This document shows, piece after piece, positions 5,925 to 13,496 of a stretch of 15,739 nucleotides of DNA. The translations under genes were made by a program, and so were the position numbers. Source of the DNA: Betaproteobacteria bacterium (lineage in GTDB: Bacteria; Pseudomonadota; Gammaproteobacteria; Burkholderiales; SG8-41); the NCBI GenBank assembly GCA_028292065.1, contig JAQGNC010000077.1:1-15739 (forward strand), in the 5' to 3' direction. Under the pieces are notes generated by a model. That model saw nothing but the letters and a program-made list of their open reading frames with translations, ran no database searches and was not told where the DNA came from. The first letter of the stretch is position 1. Each line of letters opens with the position of its first letter.

Positions 5925-7685
5925 CTAGCTGAAAACAAAAGGGTTGATCGAAACAGACTCGCGACGCGCATGCATTGCGGCGAGCTCACGGACGGCGTCG
6001 GTGGAAAGCGTCGGATCGGGATGAGGTCCCGACCCGAGCAGCCGGTTCAGTGCCAGCAGCAGCCATTCGCCTTTCGCGAAATAAGCGCCGACATGCGCTT
6101 TGTTGTGTATCCACATCTGCAGGCACGCCGCGGCTGCGTGCAAAACACAGTACTGCCGGGACAATTCGAATAAAGCGGAAGACTTGTCGACGGTGGAGCC
6201 GCGCGCTTCCGCGAGCTTCGCCGCCTTCGCCTTCAACGAACCGAGGTCTTCGAGCGCCTTTTTTACAAAGCCGAGGATGCGCCCGGCGAGGGCCTCGTCC
6301 AGCTGCGAACCGGCGCCGGCCTCGCGCAGATACTCGACGCACGCCGACAGGCCGTGCAGCACGTCGTCGTGGCCGTGATTGAACAATTCCAGATTCGCGG
6401 CATCGAATTCGGGCAGCGGCCGGGTCAGGTCGAAAGTGGTCTTCACGCGCTCGGCGAAGGCCGCCGTGGAGGCACTGTCGTCCGGCGCGTGCTCGGGCAG
6501 CAGGAAGCGCAGCTGCAAAGCGATCGCCTGCAGATTGACCGCGGTGTTGCCGTCGAACACGCTGACGATCGCGCTGTCTCGCGCTGTCTTCTGGAAGACA
6601 CCCTCGGTCCCCTGCCGCAGGTAGTAACGGGCGCCGAGCACCGACGACAGGCTGCGTATGGCGTTTTCCAGCGTCACCGGAACGAAGTATTTGACGACCG
6701 CCGACCACACGCTGAACTGGCGGGTCGCGGTATGCAGGCCTCGCACCGCGGCGGCGGCCATGCAGTCGCAGATCAGGATGTCGAGAAATGCGTCGACGAG
6801 CGTCTTTTGCACCTCGGGGATGGCGTAGACGTCTTTGCCGTAAAGCTGCCTGCGTAGTGCGAACCCCAGCGTCGTGTGTAGCGCCGCGTTCGCCGCTCCC
6901 AGTGACAATGCCGCGCACATCGTGCGGCTGATCTGCAGGGTCTTGAGCGTGAGCTCGAGCCCCGCTCCGGGCGCGCCGATCACCGCGTCAGCCGGGACAG
7001 GACACCGGTCGAAAGCGATGCCGCTGATGTCGGCGCCGCGGATGCCGTGGGTCTTCAGCTTCGGCAGGTAGCGGTACGTCGCCGGCGCGAGCTTTTCCTT
7101 GTCGAGGAAGAACAGCGAAAAGCCTCGCGGCCCGCGTTCCGGCCGCGTCCTCGCGAAAGCCACGACCGCCGCGCTGCGAGTCGCGTTGTTGATCAGCCAC
7201 TTTTCGCCCGACAGCAGATAGCGATCGCCGTCGCGTTCGGCAGTGAGCCCGGTCGCCATGATGTCGCTTCCGTGCGCTTGTTCGGTGAGCGCGAAAGCGA
7301 CGGCGCCGCCTTTGCGGATGATGCCCGCGAGCCGGTGTTTCTGGGCCTGGGTGCCGGACATCCACACGCTCGCGGCGCCGAGGTAGATCGCGCTGTGCGC
7401 AATCGCCGCGGTGAGATCGCGTCTCGAGACGACTTTCACGATCGAGAAAAGCTCCTCGAAGCTGGTGAAGCGCCCGCCGAGCTCGCGCGGAACGTAGTAC
7501 TCGTTCAACCCCCAGTCGTCGAGCCCTCGGCACAGCTTCTCCGGAAAGCGCTCGAGCTCGTCGTCGAGGAGCGCCTGCTCGAACGAGAAATCGCTAGCCC
7601 TGTCCAGCGGGTCTCCGAGACAGCGCTCGAGGTCTGCAGCGGCGTTGTTGCGAGTCGGCTCTGCCATTGTCGATGATCGGTTCAT
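5925..7685 (-). CDS. Large acyl-CoA (or carrier-bound acyl) dehydrogenase family flavoprotein
   Basis: 586 aa, against about 380-400 for ordinary acyl-CoA dehydrogenases. Residues about 35-395 contain the family core: ALTEQAHGSD (132-141, FAD/substrate loop), GEKWLINNA (160-168), RRQLYGK (278-284) and a C-terminal helical FAD domain with GTEGVFQKTARD (359-370). Residues about 400-586 form an extra helical domain, as in VLCAD/ACAD9-type enzymes. The usual catalytic Glu of the Y-E-G-T motif is Asp378 (VFDGNT). The alternative Glu site of isovaleryl-type enzymes is Ser253 (LQISR), so the base is unusual. The ATG at 7685 overlaps the thioesterase stop (ATGA); an ATG at 7667 is possible. Beside a thioesterase and PPTase it probably introduces a double bond into an acyl or aminoacyl group on CoA or a carrier protein; the substrate is inferred, not seen. 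Confidence 0.9.
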   Translation of the reverse strand: MNRSSTMAEPTRNNAAADLERCLGDPLDRASDFSFEQALLDDELERFPEKLCRGLDDWGLNEYYVPRELGGRFTSFEELFSIVKVVSRRDLTAAIAHSAIYLGAASVWMSGTQAQKHRLAGIIRKGGAVAFALTEQAHGSDIMATGLTAERDGDRYLLSGEKWLINNATRSAAVVAFARTRPERGPRGFSLFFLDKEKLAPATYRYLPKLKTHGIRGADISGIAFDRCPVPADAVIGAPGAGLELTLKTLQISRTMCAALSLGAANAALHTTLGFALRRQLYGKDVYAIPEVQKTLVDAFLDILICDCMAAAAVRGLHTATRQFSVWSAVVKYFVPVTLENAIRSLSSVLGARYYLRQGTEGVFQKTARDSAIVSVFDGNTAVNLQAIALQLRFLLPEHAPDDSASTAAFAERVKTTFDLTRPLPEFDAANLELFNHGHDDVLHGLSACVEYLREAGAGSQLDEALAGRILGFVKKALEDLGSLKAKAAKLAEARGSTVDKSSALFELSRQYCVLHAAAACLQMWIHNKAHVGAYFAKGEWLLLALNRLLGSGPHPDPTLSTDAVRELAAMHARRESVSINPFVFS

Positions 7686-8416
7686 GCGCCCAGCCTGGCG
7701 GAGATGACGTCCAGGAAAGGCTTCGAGCCGTCCCTGATGTAGAAATGGCCGCCGGGGAAGACCTGCATGTCGAACGGCCCGCGAGTCACCGCGCGCCAAT
7801 CGGCCATCTCCTCGGTGCTCACTCTCGGATCGCTCGCCGCGCCGAACGCGGTGATCGGGCAATCGAGCGGCGCCGACGCGGTGTGGACATAAGTCTCGAC
7901 CAGGGTGAAATCGGCGCGAACGGTCGGCAGCAGCAGCTCGAGCAGCTCGGTGTGCGCGAGCACTTCCTCCGAGATGCCGTCGAGCGCCCGCAGCTCCTGC
8001 AGCAACTCGGCTTTGGGCAGGGAATGCACCCGCCGGCTGCGGTTCGGCAGATGCGGTGCGCGGTGCGCCGACACGAAGAGGTGCGTCGGCGCGATGCCGC
8101 GCTCGGCGCTCAGCGCGCACGCGAGCTCGTACGCGATGAGGGCCCCCATGCTGTGGCCGTAGAAAGCGAACGGCGTATCGAGGAAGGAATCGAGCGCCTC
8201 GCGCAATGCCGTGACCAGTGCGAGCACGTCGGTGTACGGGCGCTCGAGCAGGCGGCTTTCCCTTCCGGGCAGGCGCACCGGGCAGACTTCGATGCCGGGC
8301 GCCATACGCCCGCTCCAGCCGCTGAATATCGACGCCCCGCCCCCCGCGTAAGGAAAGCAGAAAAGACGTGCACGCACGTGGGCGGCGGGTCGCGCCGGTA
8401 CGATCCAGGCGCTCAC
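7682..8416 (-). CDS. Type II (editing) thioesterase, GrsT-like
   Basis: 244 aa, the normal size for stand-alone alpha/beta-hydrolase thioesterases of peptide and polyketide clusters. The N-terminal FCFPYAGGGASIFSGW (19-34, oxyanion region) is the hallmark of the family. The nucleophile elbow GHSMG is at 87-91 (Ser89), the acid is probably Asp196 (GAASDPRV), and His224 lies in PGGHFY. Such enzymes remove wrong or stalled acyl groups from phosphopantetheine arms. The start is GTG at 8416, supported by GGAG about 8-9 nt upstream. It overlaps the dehydrogenase gene by 4 nt, which suggests joint translation. Presence of this enzyme implies a carrier-protein synthetase nearby, which the window does not show. 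The gap to the TolC gene is 113 nt. Confidence 0.93.
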   Translation of the reverse strand: MSAWIVPARPAAHVRARLFCFPYAGGGASIFSGWSGRMAPGIEVCPVRLPGRESRLLERPYTDVLALVTALREALDSFLDTPFAFYGHSMGALIAYELACALSAERGIAPTHLFVSAHRAPHLPNRSRRVHSLPKAELLQELRALDGISEEVLAHTELLELLLPTVRADFTLVETYVHTASAPLDCPITAFGAASDPRVSTEEMADWRAVTRGPFDMQVFPGGHFYIRDGSKPFLDVISARLGA

Positions 8417-8442
8417 CGCTCGCGCTCCGGTGGCCCTGCGCT

Positions 8443-8462
8443 CGCCCGGCCTTTCTCGGGCG
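8443..8462 (-). other. Intercistronic hairpin between TolC-like and thioesterase genes
   Basis: CGCCCG and CGGGCG form a perfect 6-bp stem with an 8-nt loop in the 113-nt gap 8417-8530, the largest gap inside the operon. No U-run follows, so it is not a convincing terminator. It might be an RNA processing or partial attenuation site, or chance in GC-rich sequence. Confidence 0.25.
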
Positions 8463-8530
8463 ACGCAGGCCCAGGCGATAGGCGAGCAACGCGCGTCGTC
8501 TTCATCGATTCGATTCCGCTGCGCACGCCA

Positions 8531-9883
8531 TCACCGCTCCGCGAGCTTCAACGTCAGGCGCGCCACGAAAGCGTCGACCTTGGCGAAGAGCACGTTGTCG
8601 CGCGCTTCGGCGAGTGCGAGCTCCTCGGCTTTGAACTGGAGGTTGGTGATCTGATCGAGGTCGCGGCGGCGCGCGCTGATGCGCAACTGGCTCTCGCTCA
8701 GATCGAGGCGTTTTCGGGCGAGCGCGAGCTTGTTCTCGAGCAGCTCGACTTTGCGCTTCTTCTCCTGCAGCTCGTCGGAGAGTTGCCGCCTCACCTTCTC
8801 GACTTGCAGCGCGGCGATGGCGTTGTCCTGCTGGGCCTGCTTCACCCGCTCGGTGCTCTGCGAGCCGTTGAAGAGGTTCCACCGCAGGCGCAGCCCGACC
8901 GACCAGTCCTGGCGGTGAAGATCGCCCACGCTGTCGACCAGCCGCGTCTCGTCGCGGCCGATCCCGTTGTAGCGCATGTACAGGCTCACCGAAGGCTGAA
9001 ACTCGGAGCGCGCGCGTTCCTGGCGCCATTGCGCCGCCTCGTTCTGCGCCTGCGCTCTCTGCAGCGCCGGCTGCGAACGATCCGAGTCCCCGAGCAGCGA
9101 CGCGAGCTCGACCGTGTCGGGGTCGTCGAGGAGAACGACGTCGAGATCGAGGCCCGCAGGCGCGCCCAGCGCGGTGCGGTATTCCTGCCAGCTCAGGCCG
9201 CGCTGGTATTCGGCTTCGGCGACCCGCGCCTGCATCTCGTCGACTCGCAGGCGCCGGGTGTCGCGCTCGAACTCCGAAATCTGGGCGCGCTTGAACTGCA
9301 CCTCGGCCACGCCCGCCTCGTCTTCGGCGAGCTCGAGCGCCGCTTTGCGCCGCGCATGGTCGGCCTGCGCCTTGCGCAGCTGCCAGTAGGTTCGCGTCAC
9401 TTCCTGCACGATCTGGTCGCGGGTGACGCCGGCCTGCGCCCGCGCCCCCGCCTCGTTCGCCTGCGCTTCCTTCAAGCGCGCCTTGGATGCGCCTCCGCTG
9501 TACAGGTTGAGCGACGCCTCGAGCCCTACCCCGGTGTCGTATTTCGGCAGGGTCCGCACGACGTCGACGTTGACCGGCTGGCCCGCGAAGGTGCCTTCGA
9601 CACGCGCGCCGGCAAAAGTGTCGTAGCTCTGGTTTCTTTGCGTGAAGCTGACCAGATCCACGCTCGGTGCGAAGTAACCGGCGCGCGCTTCGCCGACTTG
9701 CGCCTGCGCGCGCGCGATCTGGCGGTCTTCGGTCTGGATGTCGAGCTGCGTCCTGAGCGCGTACTGGAGCGCCTGCTTGACGGTCACCGGCACCGGTTCC
9801 GCGCCGCCTGCCGGCTGCGCCCGCGCGCCGGACGCGAAGCCCAGCCCGAGAGCCAGAAAGACCGCCGCCCTCCACCTATTCAT
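8531..9883 (-). CDS. TolC-family outer membrane efflux protein
   Basis: 450 aa from ATG 9883. A signal peptide is clear (NRWRAAVFLALGLGFASG, cleavage about after ARA at 20-22). Two tandem outer-membrane-efflux repeats follow: about 35-235 and 255-445, each with long helical coiled-coil stretches (for example EAQANEAGARAQAG and LARKRLDLSESQLRISARR) and beta-strand parts such as VGLEASLNLYSGG and WSVGLRLRWNLFNGSQS, the latter typical of the family. It forms the outer-membrane tunnel of the tripartite pump with the MacA-like and MacB-like products encoded just upstream. The ATG overlaps the end of the MacB-like permease gene by 8 nt; an ATG four codons earlier (9895) is possible but leaves a poorer signal peptide. 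Confidence 0.93.
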   Translation of the reverse strand: MNRWRAAVFLALGLGFASGARAQPAGGAEPVPVTVKQALQYALRTQLDIQTEDRQIARAQAQVGEARAGYFAPSVDLVSFTQRNQSYDTFAGARVEGTFAGQPVNVDVVRTLPKYDTGVGLEASLNLYSGGASKARLKEAQANEAGARAQAGVTRDQIVQEVTRTYWQLRKAQADHARRKAALELAEDEAGVAEVQFKRAQISEFERDTRRLRVDEMQARVAEAEYQRGLSWQEYRTALGAPAGLDLDVVLLDDPDTVELASLLGDSDRSQPALQRAQAQNEAAQWRQERARSEFQPSVSLYMRYNGIGRDETRLVDSVGDLHRQDWSVGLRLRWNLFNGSQSTERVKQAQQDNAIAALQVEKVRRQLSDELQEKKRKVELLENKLALARKRLDLSESQLRISARRRDLDQITNLQFKAEELALAEARDNVLFAKVDAFVARLTLKLAER

Positions 9884-11132
9884 AGCGCAGGGCAACCACC
9901 GGTTGCATCGACGCCGCGCGGTACGCGGGGTAATAGCCGGACAGCAAGCCGACCGAGATCGATACCGCGAAAGCGACCGCCAGCAGCCACCACGAAGGCA
10001 GGACCGGGAAACCGGTCGCGAGCGCGAGACCGACGCTCGCCAGCAGCCCGAGCACGATTCCCGCGATGCCGCCGATCGCGCTGATGAGCACGGCTTCCAT
10101 GAGGATCTGGAGCAGGATGTCGCGCCGTCGCGCGCCGAGCGCCTTGCGCAGACCGATCTCGCGGGTGCGCTCGAGCACCGACGTGCTCATGATGTTCATG
10201 ATCGCCATGCCGCCGACGAGGAGCGACACCGATGCCGCTATCGCGCCGATGACCGACACGCCTTTCAGGATGCGCCCGGCGGTCTCGATGTACTGCTCCA
10301 TGCTGATCGTCTTGTACGCGTACTGGTCGCCGTAGCGGCGCTTGAGCACGCCTTTCAACTGTGCGATCGCAGCCCCGGTGTAATCCAGCCCTTTCGTCTC
10401 GACCTGCAGGAAAGTGACTTCGTCGTTGCCGCGCATCTGCTGGTAAGTGGTGTAGGGAATCAGCACGCGGCTGTTCGTCCTTTCCCCGCCCGCCGATCCT
10501 ATGCTTTCGAGAAAACCGCGGTCCTTCATCGCGAGCACTCCGACGACGAGGTACTTCTGGTCGTCGATGCGGATCTCGCTGCCGACGGCGGAACGGCTGC
10601 CGCCGAAGAGATCCCGCTCCACTTCGGGCCCGATGATCGCGACGCGTCGATGGCGCTGCTCGTCTTCGACTCGCAGCGGCCTGCCCGAGCTGAGGTTGTC
10701 GTTGTTGATCGCCAGATAATCCGCATTCACGCCGTGCAGGTCCGATTTCGCGAACTGGTTGCCGTAACGCACCGAAGGCCGGTAGGTGAAATCGCGGATG
10801 ACCGGAGAGACGTGCCGCACCGCCGGACAGCAGCCCGCGTCAACCGCCGCGTAATCGCCGTTGTCGATGCCGGTTCCCTTGCGCACCGCGCGCCGCGGAT
10901 CTTTCTCGACGAAATCGCGAAAGATCCACACCGATTTGAGCCCGAAGGTCTCGAGCTCGTTGAATATGAGGTGGCGACCGCCTTTGCCGACGGTACCCAC
11001 CGCCATCACCGCGGTGATCCCGACGGCGATGCCGAGGATGCTCAGGATCGTGCGCAGGCGGTTGTCCTTCAGCGCCCACAGCGCCTGCTCGAACATGTCC
11101 CTGAAATAAGCGCCGCCCCGAAAATAGCTCAT
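9876..11132 (-). CDS. MacB-like ABC transporter permease (FtsX/MacB_PCD family)
   Basis: 418 aa with four membrane segments: about 28-48 and, after a large periplasmic domain (about 50-285), three at about 293-318, 343-372 and 378-400. The motif ERTREIGLRKALGA (321-334) and the ending P-A-Y-R-A-A...P-V-V-A-L-R-Y-E (402-418) are the signatures of the MacB/LolCE/FtsX superfamily. Here the ATPase is a separate gene, unlike the fused E. coli MacB. As a mechanotransmission-type permease it would drive a periplasmic substrate through the MacA-like adaptor and TolC-like channel. The start overlaps the ATPase stop by 4 nt (ATGA). In pseudomonads similar pumps export siderophores and lipopeptides; the same role here is inference. 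Confidence 0.94.
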   Translation of the reverse strand: MSYFRGGAYFRDMFEQALWALKDNRLRTILSILGIAVGITAVMAVGTVGKGGRHLIFNELETFGLKSVWIFRDFVEKDPRRAVRKGTGIDNGDYAAVDAGCCPAVRHVSPVIRDFTYRPSVRYGNQFAKSDLHGVNADYLAINNDNLSSGRPLRVEDEQRHRRVAIIGPEVERDLFGGSRSAVGSEIRIDDQKYLVVGVLAMKDRGFLESIGSAGGERTNSRVLIPYTTYQQMRGNDEVTFLQVETKGLDYTGAAIAQLKGVLKRRYGDQYAYKTISMEQYIETAGRILKGVSVIGAIAASVSLLVGGMAIMNIMSTSVLERTREIGLRKALGARRRDILLQILMEAVLISAIGGIAGIVLGLLASVGLALATGFPVLPSWWLLAVAFAVSISVGLLSGYYPAYRAASMQPVVALRYE

Positions 11133-11800
11133 CGCTCGTCTCTTTCGATCACGCCGTCGCGAAGATGGATGACGCGCTGGGCATAAGCGGCGATCTCGGG
11201 CTCGTGGGTCACCATCACGATCGTTTTGCCGAGGCGGTGCAGCTCGGTGAACAGATGCATGATGTCGTGGCTCGTCGCGGTGTCGAGGCTGCCGGTGGGC
11301 TCGTCGGCGATGGTGACCGCGGGCTCGTTGATCAGGGCGCGGGCGATCGCGACGCGCTGCTGCTGCCCTCCCGACAACTGCGCCGCGGTATGGTCGGCGC
11401 GGTCCTGCAGCCCCACTCGCGTCAATGCCGCAATGGCGCGCCTGCGCCGCTCGGCGGCGGCCACGCCCGCGTAGACGAGCGGGAGCTCGACGTTGCGCCG
11501 CGCGTTGATGCGCGGGATCAGGCTGAAGAGCTGGAACACGAAACCGAGCTTGCCGTTGCGCACCACCGCGAGCTCGTCGTCGGAAGTCGATCCGATGTCG
11601 ACGTCGTCGAGGCGATAAGTCCCGCTGTCCATGCGGTCGAGGCAACCGATGATGTTGAGCAGGGTCGATTTGCCGGAGCCCGAAGGACCCATGATGGCGA
11701 CGAACTGCCCGGAGTCGATCTCCAGGGACACGCCGTTGAGCACCGGAATCGCCACGTCGCCCCGGCTGTAGGACTTGGCGATGTTCTCGAGAGCGATCAT
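11129..11800 (-). CDS. MacB/LolD-type ABC transporter ATP-binding protein
   Basis: 223 aa with a complete set of ABC motifs: Walker A GPSGSGKST (38-46), Q-loop FVFQLFSLIP (Gln90), signature QLSGGQQQRVAIARAL (141-156), Walker B AVTIADEPTGSLD (161-173, catalytic Glu167) and switch His199 (VTHE). QLSGGQQQRVAIARAL and the LIPRINARRNVELPL segment are typical of the MacB/LolD group. It powers the permease encoded immediately downstream. The ATG at 11800 comes 4 nt after the adaptor stop, with AAGG just before it. The frame runs open further upstream, inside the adaptor gene, but that extension does not resemble an ABC protein. Confidence 0.95.
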   Translation of the reverse strand: MIALENIAKSYSRGDVAIPVLNGVSLEIDSGQFVAIMGPSGSGKSTLLNIIGCLDRMDSGTYRLDDVDIGSTSDDELAVVRNGKLGFVFQLFSLIPRINARRNVELPLVYAGVAAAERRRRAIAALTRVGLQDRADHTAAQLSGGQQQRVAIARALINEPAVTIADEPTGSLDTATSHDIMHLFTELHRLGKTIVMVTHEPEIAAYAQRVIHLRDGVIERDER

Positions 11801-11804
11801 GACC

Positions 11805-12875
11805 TTATGGTTGTTCGCGCAAGGCGGCCACCCGGGTGCCCGCCTTGAGCTCCTTGCCTTCCGGCAGGACGACTTCATCGCCCGGCGCGAGCCCTTGCAC
11901 GATCTCTGTATGGGTCAGGTCTTCCATCCCGGTGACCACCGGCACGAACTTCAACCGGCCTTCGCTGATCGTCGCCACTTCGGTCTTGCCGCCGCGCGAA
12001 ATGATCGCCGCGAACGGGATGCGGATGGCGTCCTCGCGCGAGGCGGTGCGTATCTTGACGTCGACCTGCTGGCCGAAGCGCAGCGGCGGGGCATTGCCTT
12101 TGAGGGTCAGGCGCACGATGAAGGTGTTCGCGGTTTCATCCTTCTGCACCGCGGGCGCGATGCGCACCACTTTCTCGGTCCAGACCTTGCCGCGGAACGC
12201 TTCGCTGGTCACCTGCGCGTCCTGGCCTTTTTGCACCAGCGCGCTGTCGCCCGAGTCGATCTTGACCTCGATCTCGCGCGTGCCCGGGTCCGACAGCGTG
12301 AACAGGGGAACGCCCGCCGCCGCCCATTGATCGGCCCGCGCGTTCTTGCGGATGATCATTCCGGAGAACGGCGCGACGACCTGGGTCTTGCCCATGTTGA
12401 TCCGCGCGAGGCGCAGCTCGGAGCGCAGGACCTGCTCGCGCCCCGCGGCCGCGCGCTGCTCGGCTTTCGCGTCCTCCACCGCGCGGCCCGATTCGCCGCC
12501 GACTTCGTACAACTGCTCGGCGCGGTAGCGGGTCTGCGCGGCGTGCGCTTCGGCCTGGCGGGCGCTGTTCCACTCGGCCTCGGCTTTTCTGATGAGCTCC
12601 TGCGGCTCGCCGTCGCTGAGTCGCGCGAGCACCTGGCCGGCTTTGACCATGTCGCCCTCTTCCACGGCGGCCCACGTGACTTTGCCCGACACCGTCGGGC
12701 TGACCGCGACTTCGCGGTCGCTGACGACCCGGCCGGTCGCGGAGATCGACGCCTGCAGCGGCCCGCGCTCGGCCTTTACGGTTCGAACCTGGGCCACGTC
12801 CCCCGAGGAAAAACCCCAGCTCACGGCCGCGACCAGAAGCAGGGACGCGACGCCCGTCAGTATTCGTTTACGCAT
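11805..12875 (-). CDS. MacA/HlyD-type periplasmic adaptor (membrane fusion) protein
   Basis: 356 aa. Residues 6-20 form an N-terminal membrane anchor or signal (LTGVASLLLVAAVSW). The barrel-sandwich (lipoyl-like) domain is split: about 45-87 with VEEGDMVKAGQVLARL, and about 158-195 with VVAPFSGMI. Between them lies an alpha-helical hairpin (about 88-157). The beta-barrel (about 200-275) and membrane-proximal domain (about 280-350, GLAPGDEVVLPEG) follow. It bridges the MacB-like inner-membrane pump and the TolC-like channel. Gene order adaptor-ATPase-permease-outer membrane factor is a standard complete tripartite operon. It starts 24 nt after the stop of the preceding ABC ATPase. Confidence 0.94.
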   Translation of the reverse strand: MRKRILTGVASLLLVAAVSWGFSSGDVAQVRTVKAERGPLQASISATGRVVSDREVAVSPTVSGKVTWAAVEEGDMVKAGQVLARLSDGEPQELIRKAEAEWNSARQAEAHAAQTRYRAEQLYEVGGESGRAVEDAKAEQRAAAGREQVLRSELRLARINMGKTQVVAPFSGMIIRKNARADQWAAAGVPLFTLSDPGTREIEVKIDSGDSALVQKGQDAQVTSEAFRGKVWTEKVVRIAPAVQKDETANTFIVRLTLKGNAPPLRFGQQVDVKIRTASREDAIRIPFAAIISRGGKTEVATISEGRLKFVPVVTGMEDLTHTEIVQGLAPGDEVVLPEGKELKAGTRVAALREQP

Positions 12876-12899
12876 GATCTGCCTGTACCGGAATCGGTC

Positions 12900-13496
12900 T
12901 TAGAGATGTATTTCTGCAGCGTGGGTTCTTTCGATCAACTCGGGATCGTGAGTCGCGAACAGGATGACGCGCGTGCTGCGGTACTCGTTGATCACGCGCA
13001 CGAACTGCTCTTTCGAATCCTTGTCGAGCCCGTTGAGCGGCTCGTCCATCAGCAGCACGCGGGGATTTCCGATCAGCGCGGCGACCAGGGTGAATTTCCT
13101 CTGGGTGCCGAAGGACATCGACCTGAACGTCGAATCGACGTGCCGCCCGAGGTTCAGCGATTCGATCACCTGTTCGTCGACGACGTCGTTCTTCACGCTC
13201 GCCACAATCCTCAGCAACTCGTTTCCGGTCATGAAAGGGTAGACGAGCGGCTTGTCCGGCATGAACGACAACCTGCGCTTGGCGTCGACCGGGCGCGCAT
13301 ACAGGTCGATGCCGTCGACGGTCACGCGTCCGGCGCGCGGCTTGACGATCCCCGCGAGGCAGCTCAACAGACTGGTCTTGCCGCTGCCGTTGGCGCCGAC
13401 GATGGCGTGCACGCCGCAATCGAAAGAGCGCGAGAAATTCGCGAACAGGGTTTTAGCGCCGTAAGCGATCGAAATGTTTTCAGCAACGAGTGACAT
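12900..13496 (-). CDS. ABC-2-type transporter ATP-binding protein (short)
   Basis: 198 aa, shorter than the usual 220-300, with no C-terminal extension. Walker A is GANGSGKTS (34-42), Walker B VLLMDEP (147-153) followed by LNGLD, and switch His183 lies in ATHD. The signature is MSFGTQRKF (127-135) rather than LSGGQ, and the Q-loop position carries Asp81 (SFMPDKPLVYP); variants of this kind occur in the ABC-2 group. It is distinct from the MacB-like ATPase. No permease adjoins it; the two-fold permease at 4577-5917 is the only unpaired one in the operon and therefore its likely partner. The ATG lies 17 nt inside the preceding editing-protein gene, and no strong ribosome-binding site is visible, so translation may depend on coupling. 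Confidence 0.92.
   Translation of the reverse strand: MSLVAENISIAYGAKTLFANFSRSFDCGVHAIVGANGSGKTSLLSCLAGIVKPRAGRVTVDGIDLYARPVDAKRRLSFMPDKPLVYPFMTGNELLRIVASVKNDVVDEQVIESLNLGRHVDSTFRSMSFGTQRKFTLVAALIGNPRVLLMDEPLNGLDKDSKEQFVRVINEYRSTRVILFATHDPELIERTHAAEIHL

Noticed and set aside
5925..8489. 854-codon frame suggesting a thioesterase-dehydrogenase fusion
   Set aside because: The N-terminal part is an out-of-frame reading of the thioesterase gene. The real thioesterase is in another frame with its own stop at 7682 and an ATGA junction, so there are two proteins.
7667..10084. 805-codon plus-strand open frame across the thioesterase and TolC-like genes
   Set aside because: It is antisense to two genes with clear family motifs, its translation is Arg/Ala/Asp-rich low-complexity text, and no domain is recognisable. 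It is a shadow of GC-rich codon bias.
11775..13493. 572-codon plus-strand open frame
   Set aside because: It is antisense to the MacA-like and ABC ATPase genes, with composition typical of shadow frames and no motifs.
12900..13496. ABC ATPase as inactive because its signature and Q-loop are not canonical
   Set aside because: Walker A, Walker B with the catalytic Glu and the switch His are intact, and S-x-G-type signatures with a replaced Q-loop Gln occur in active ABC-2 ATPases.
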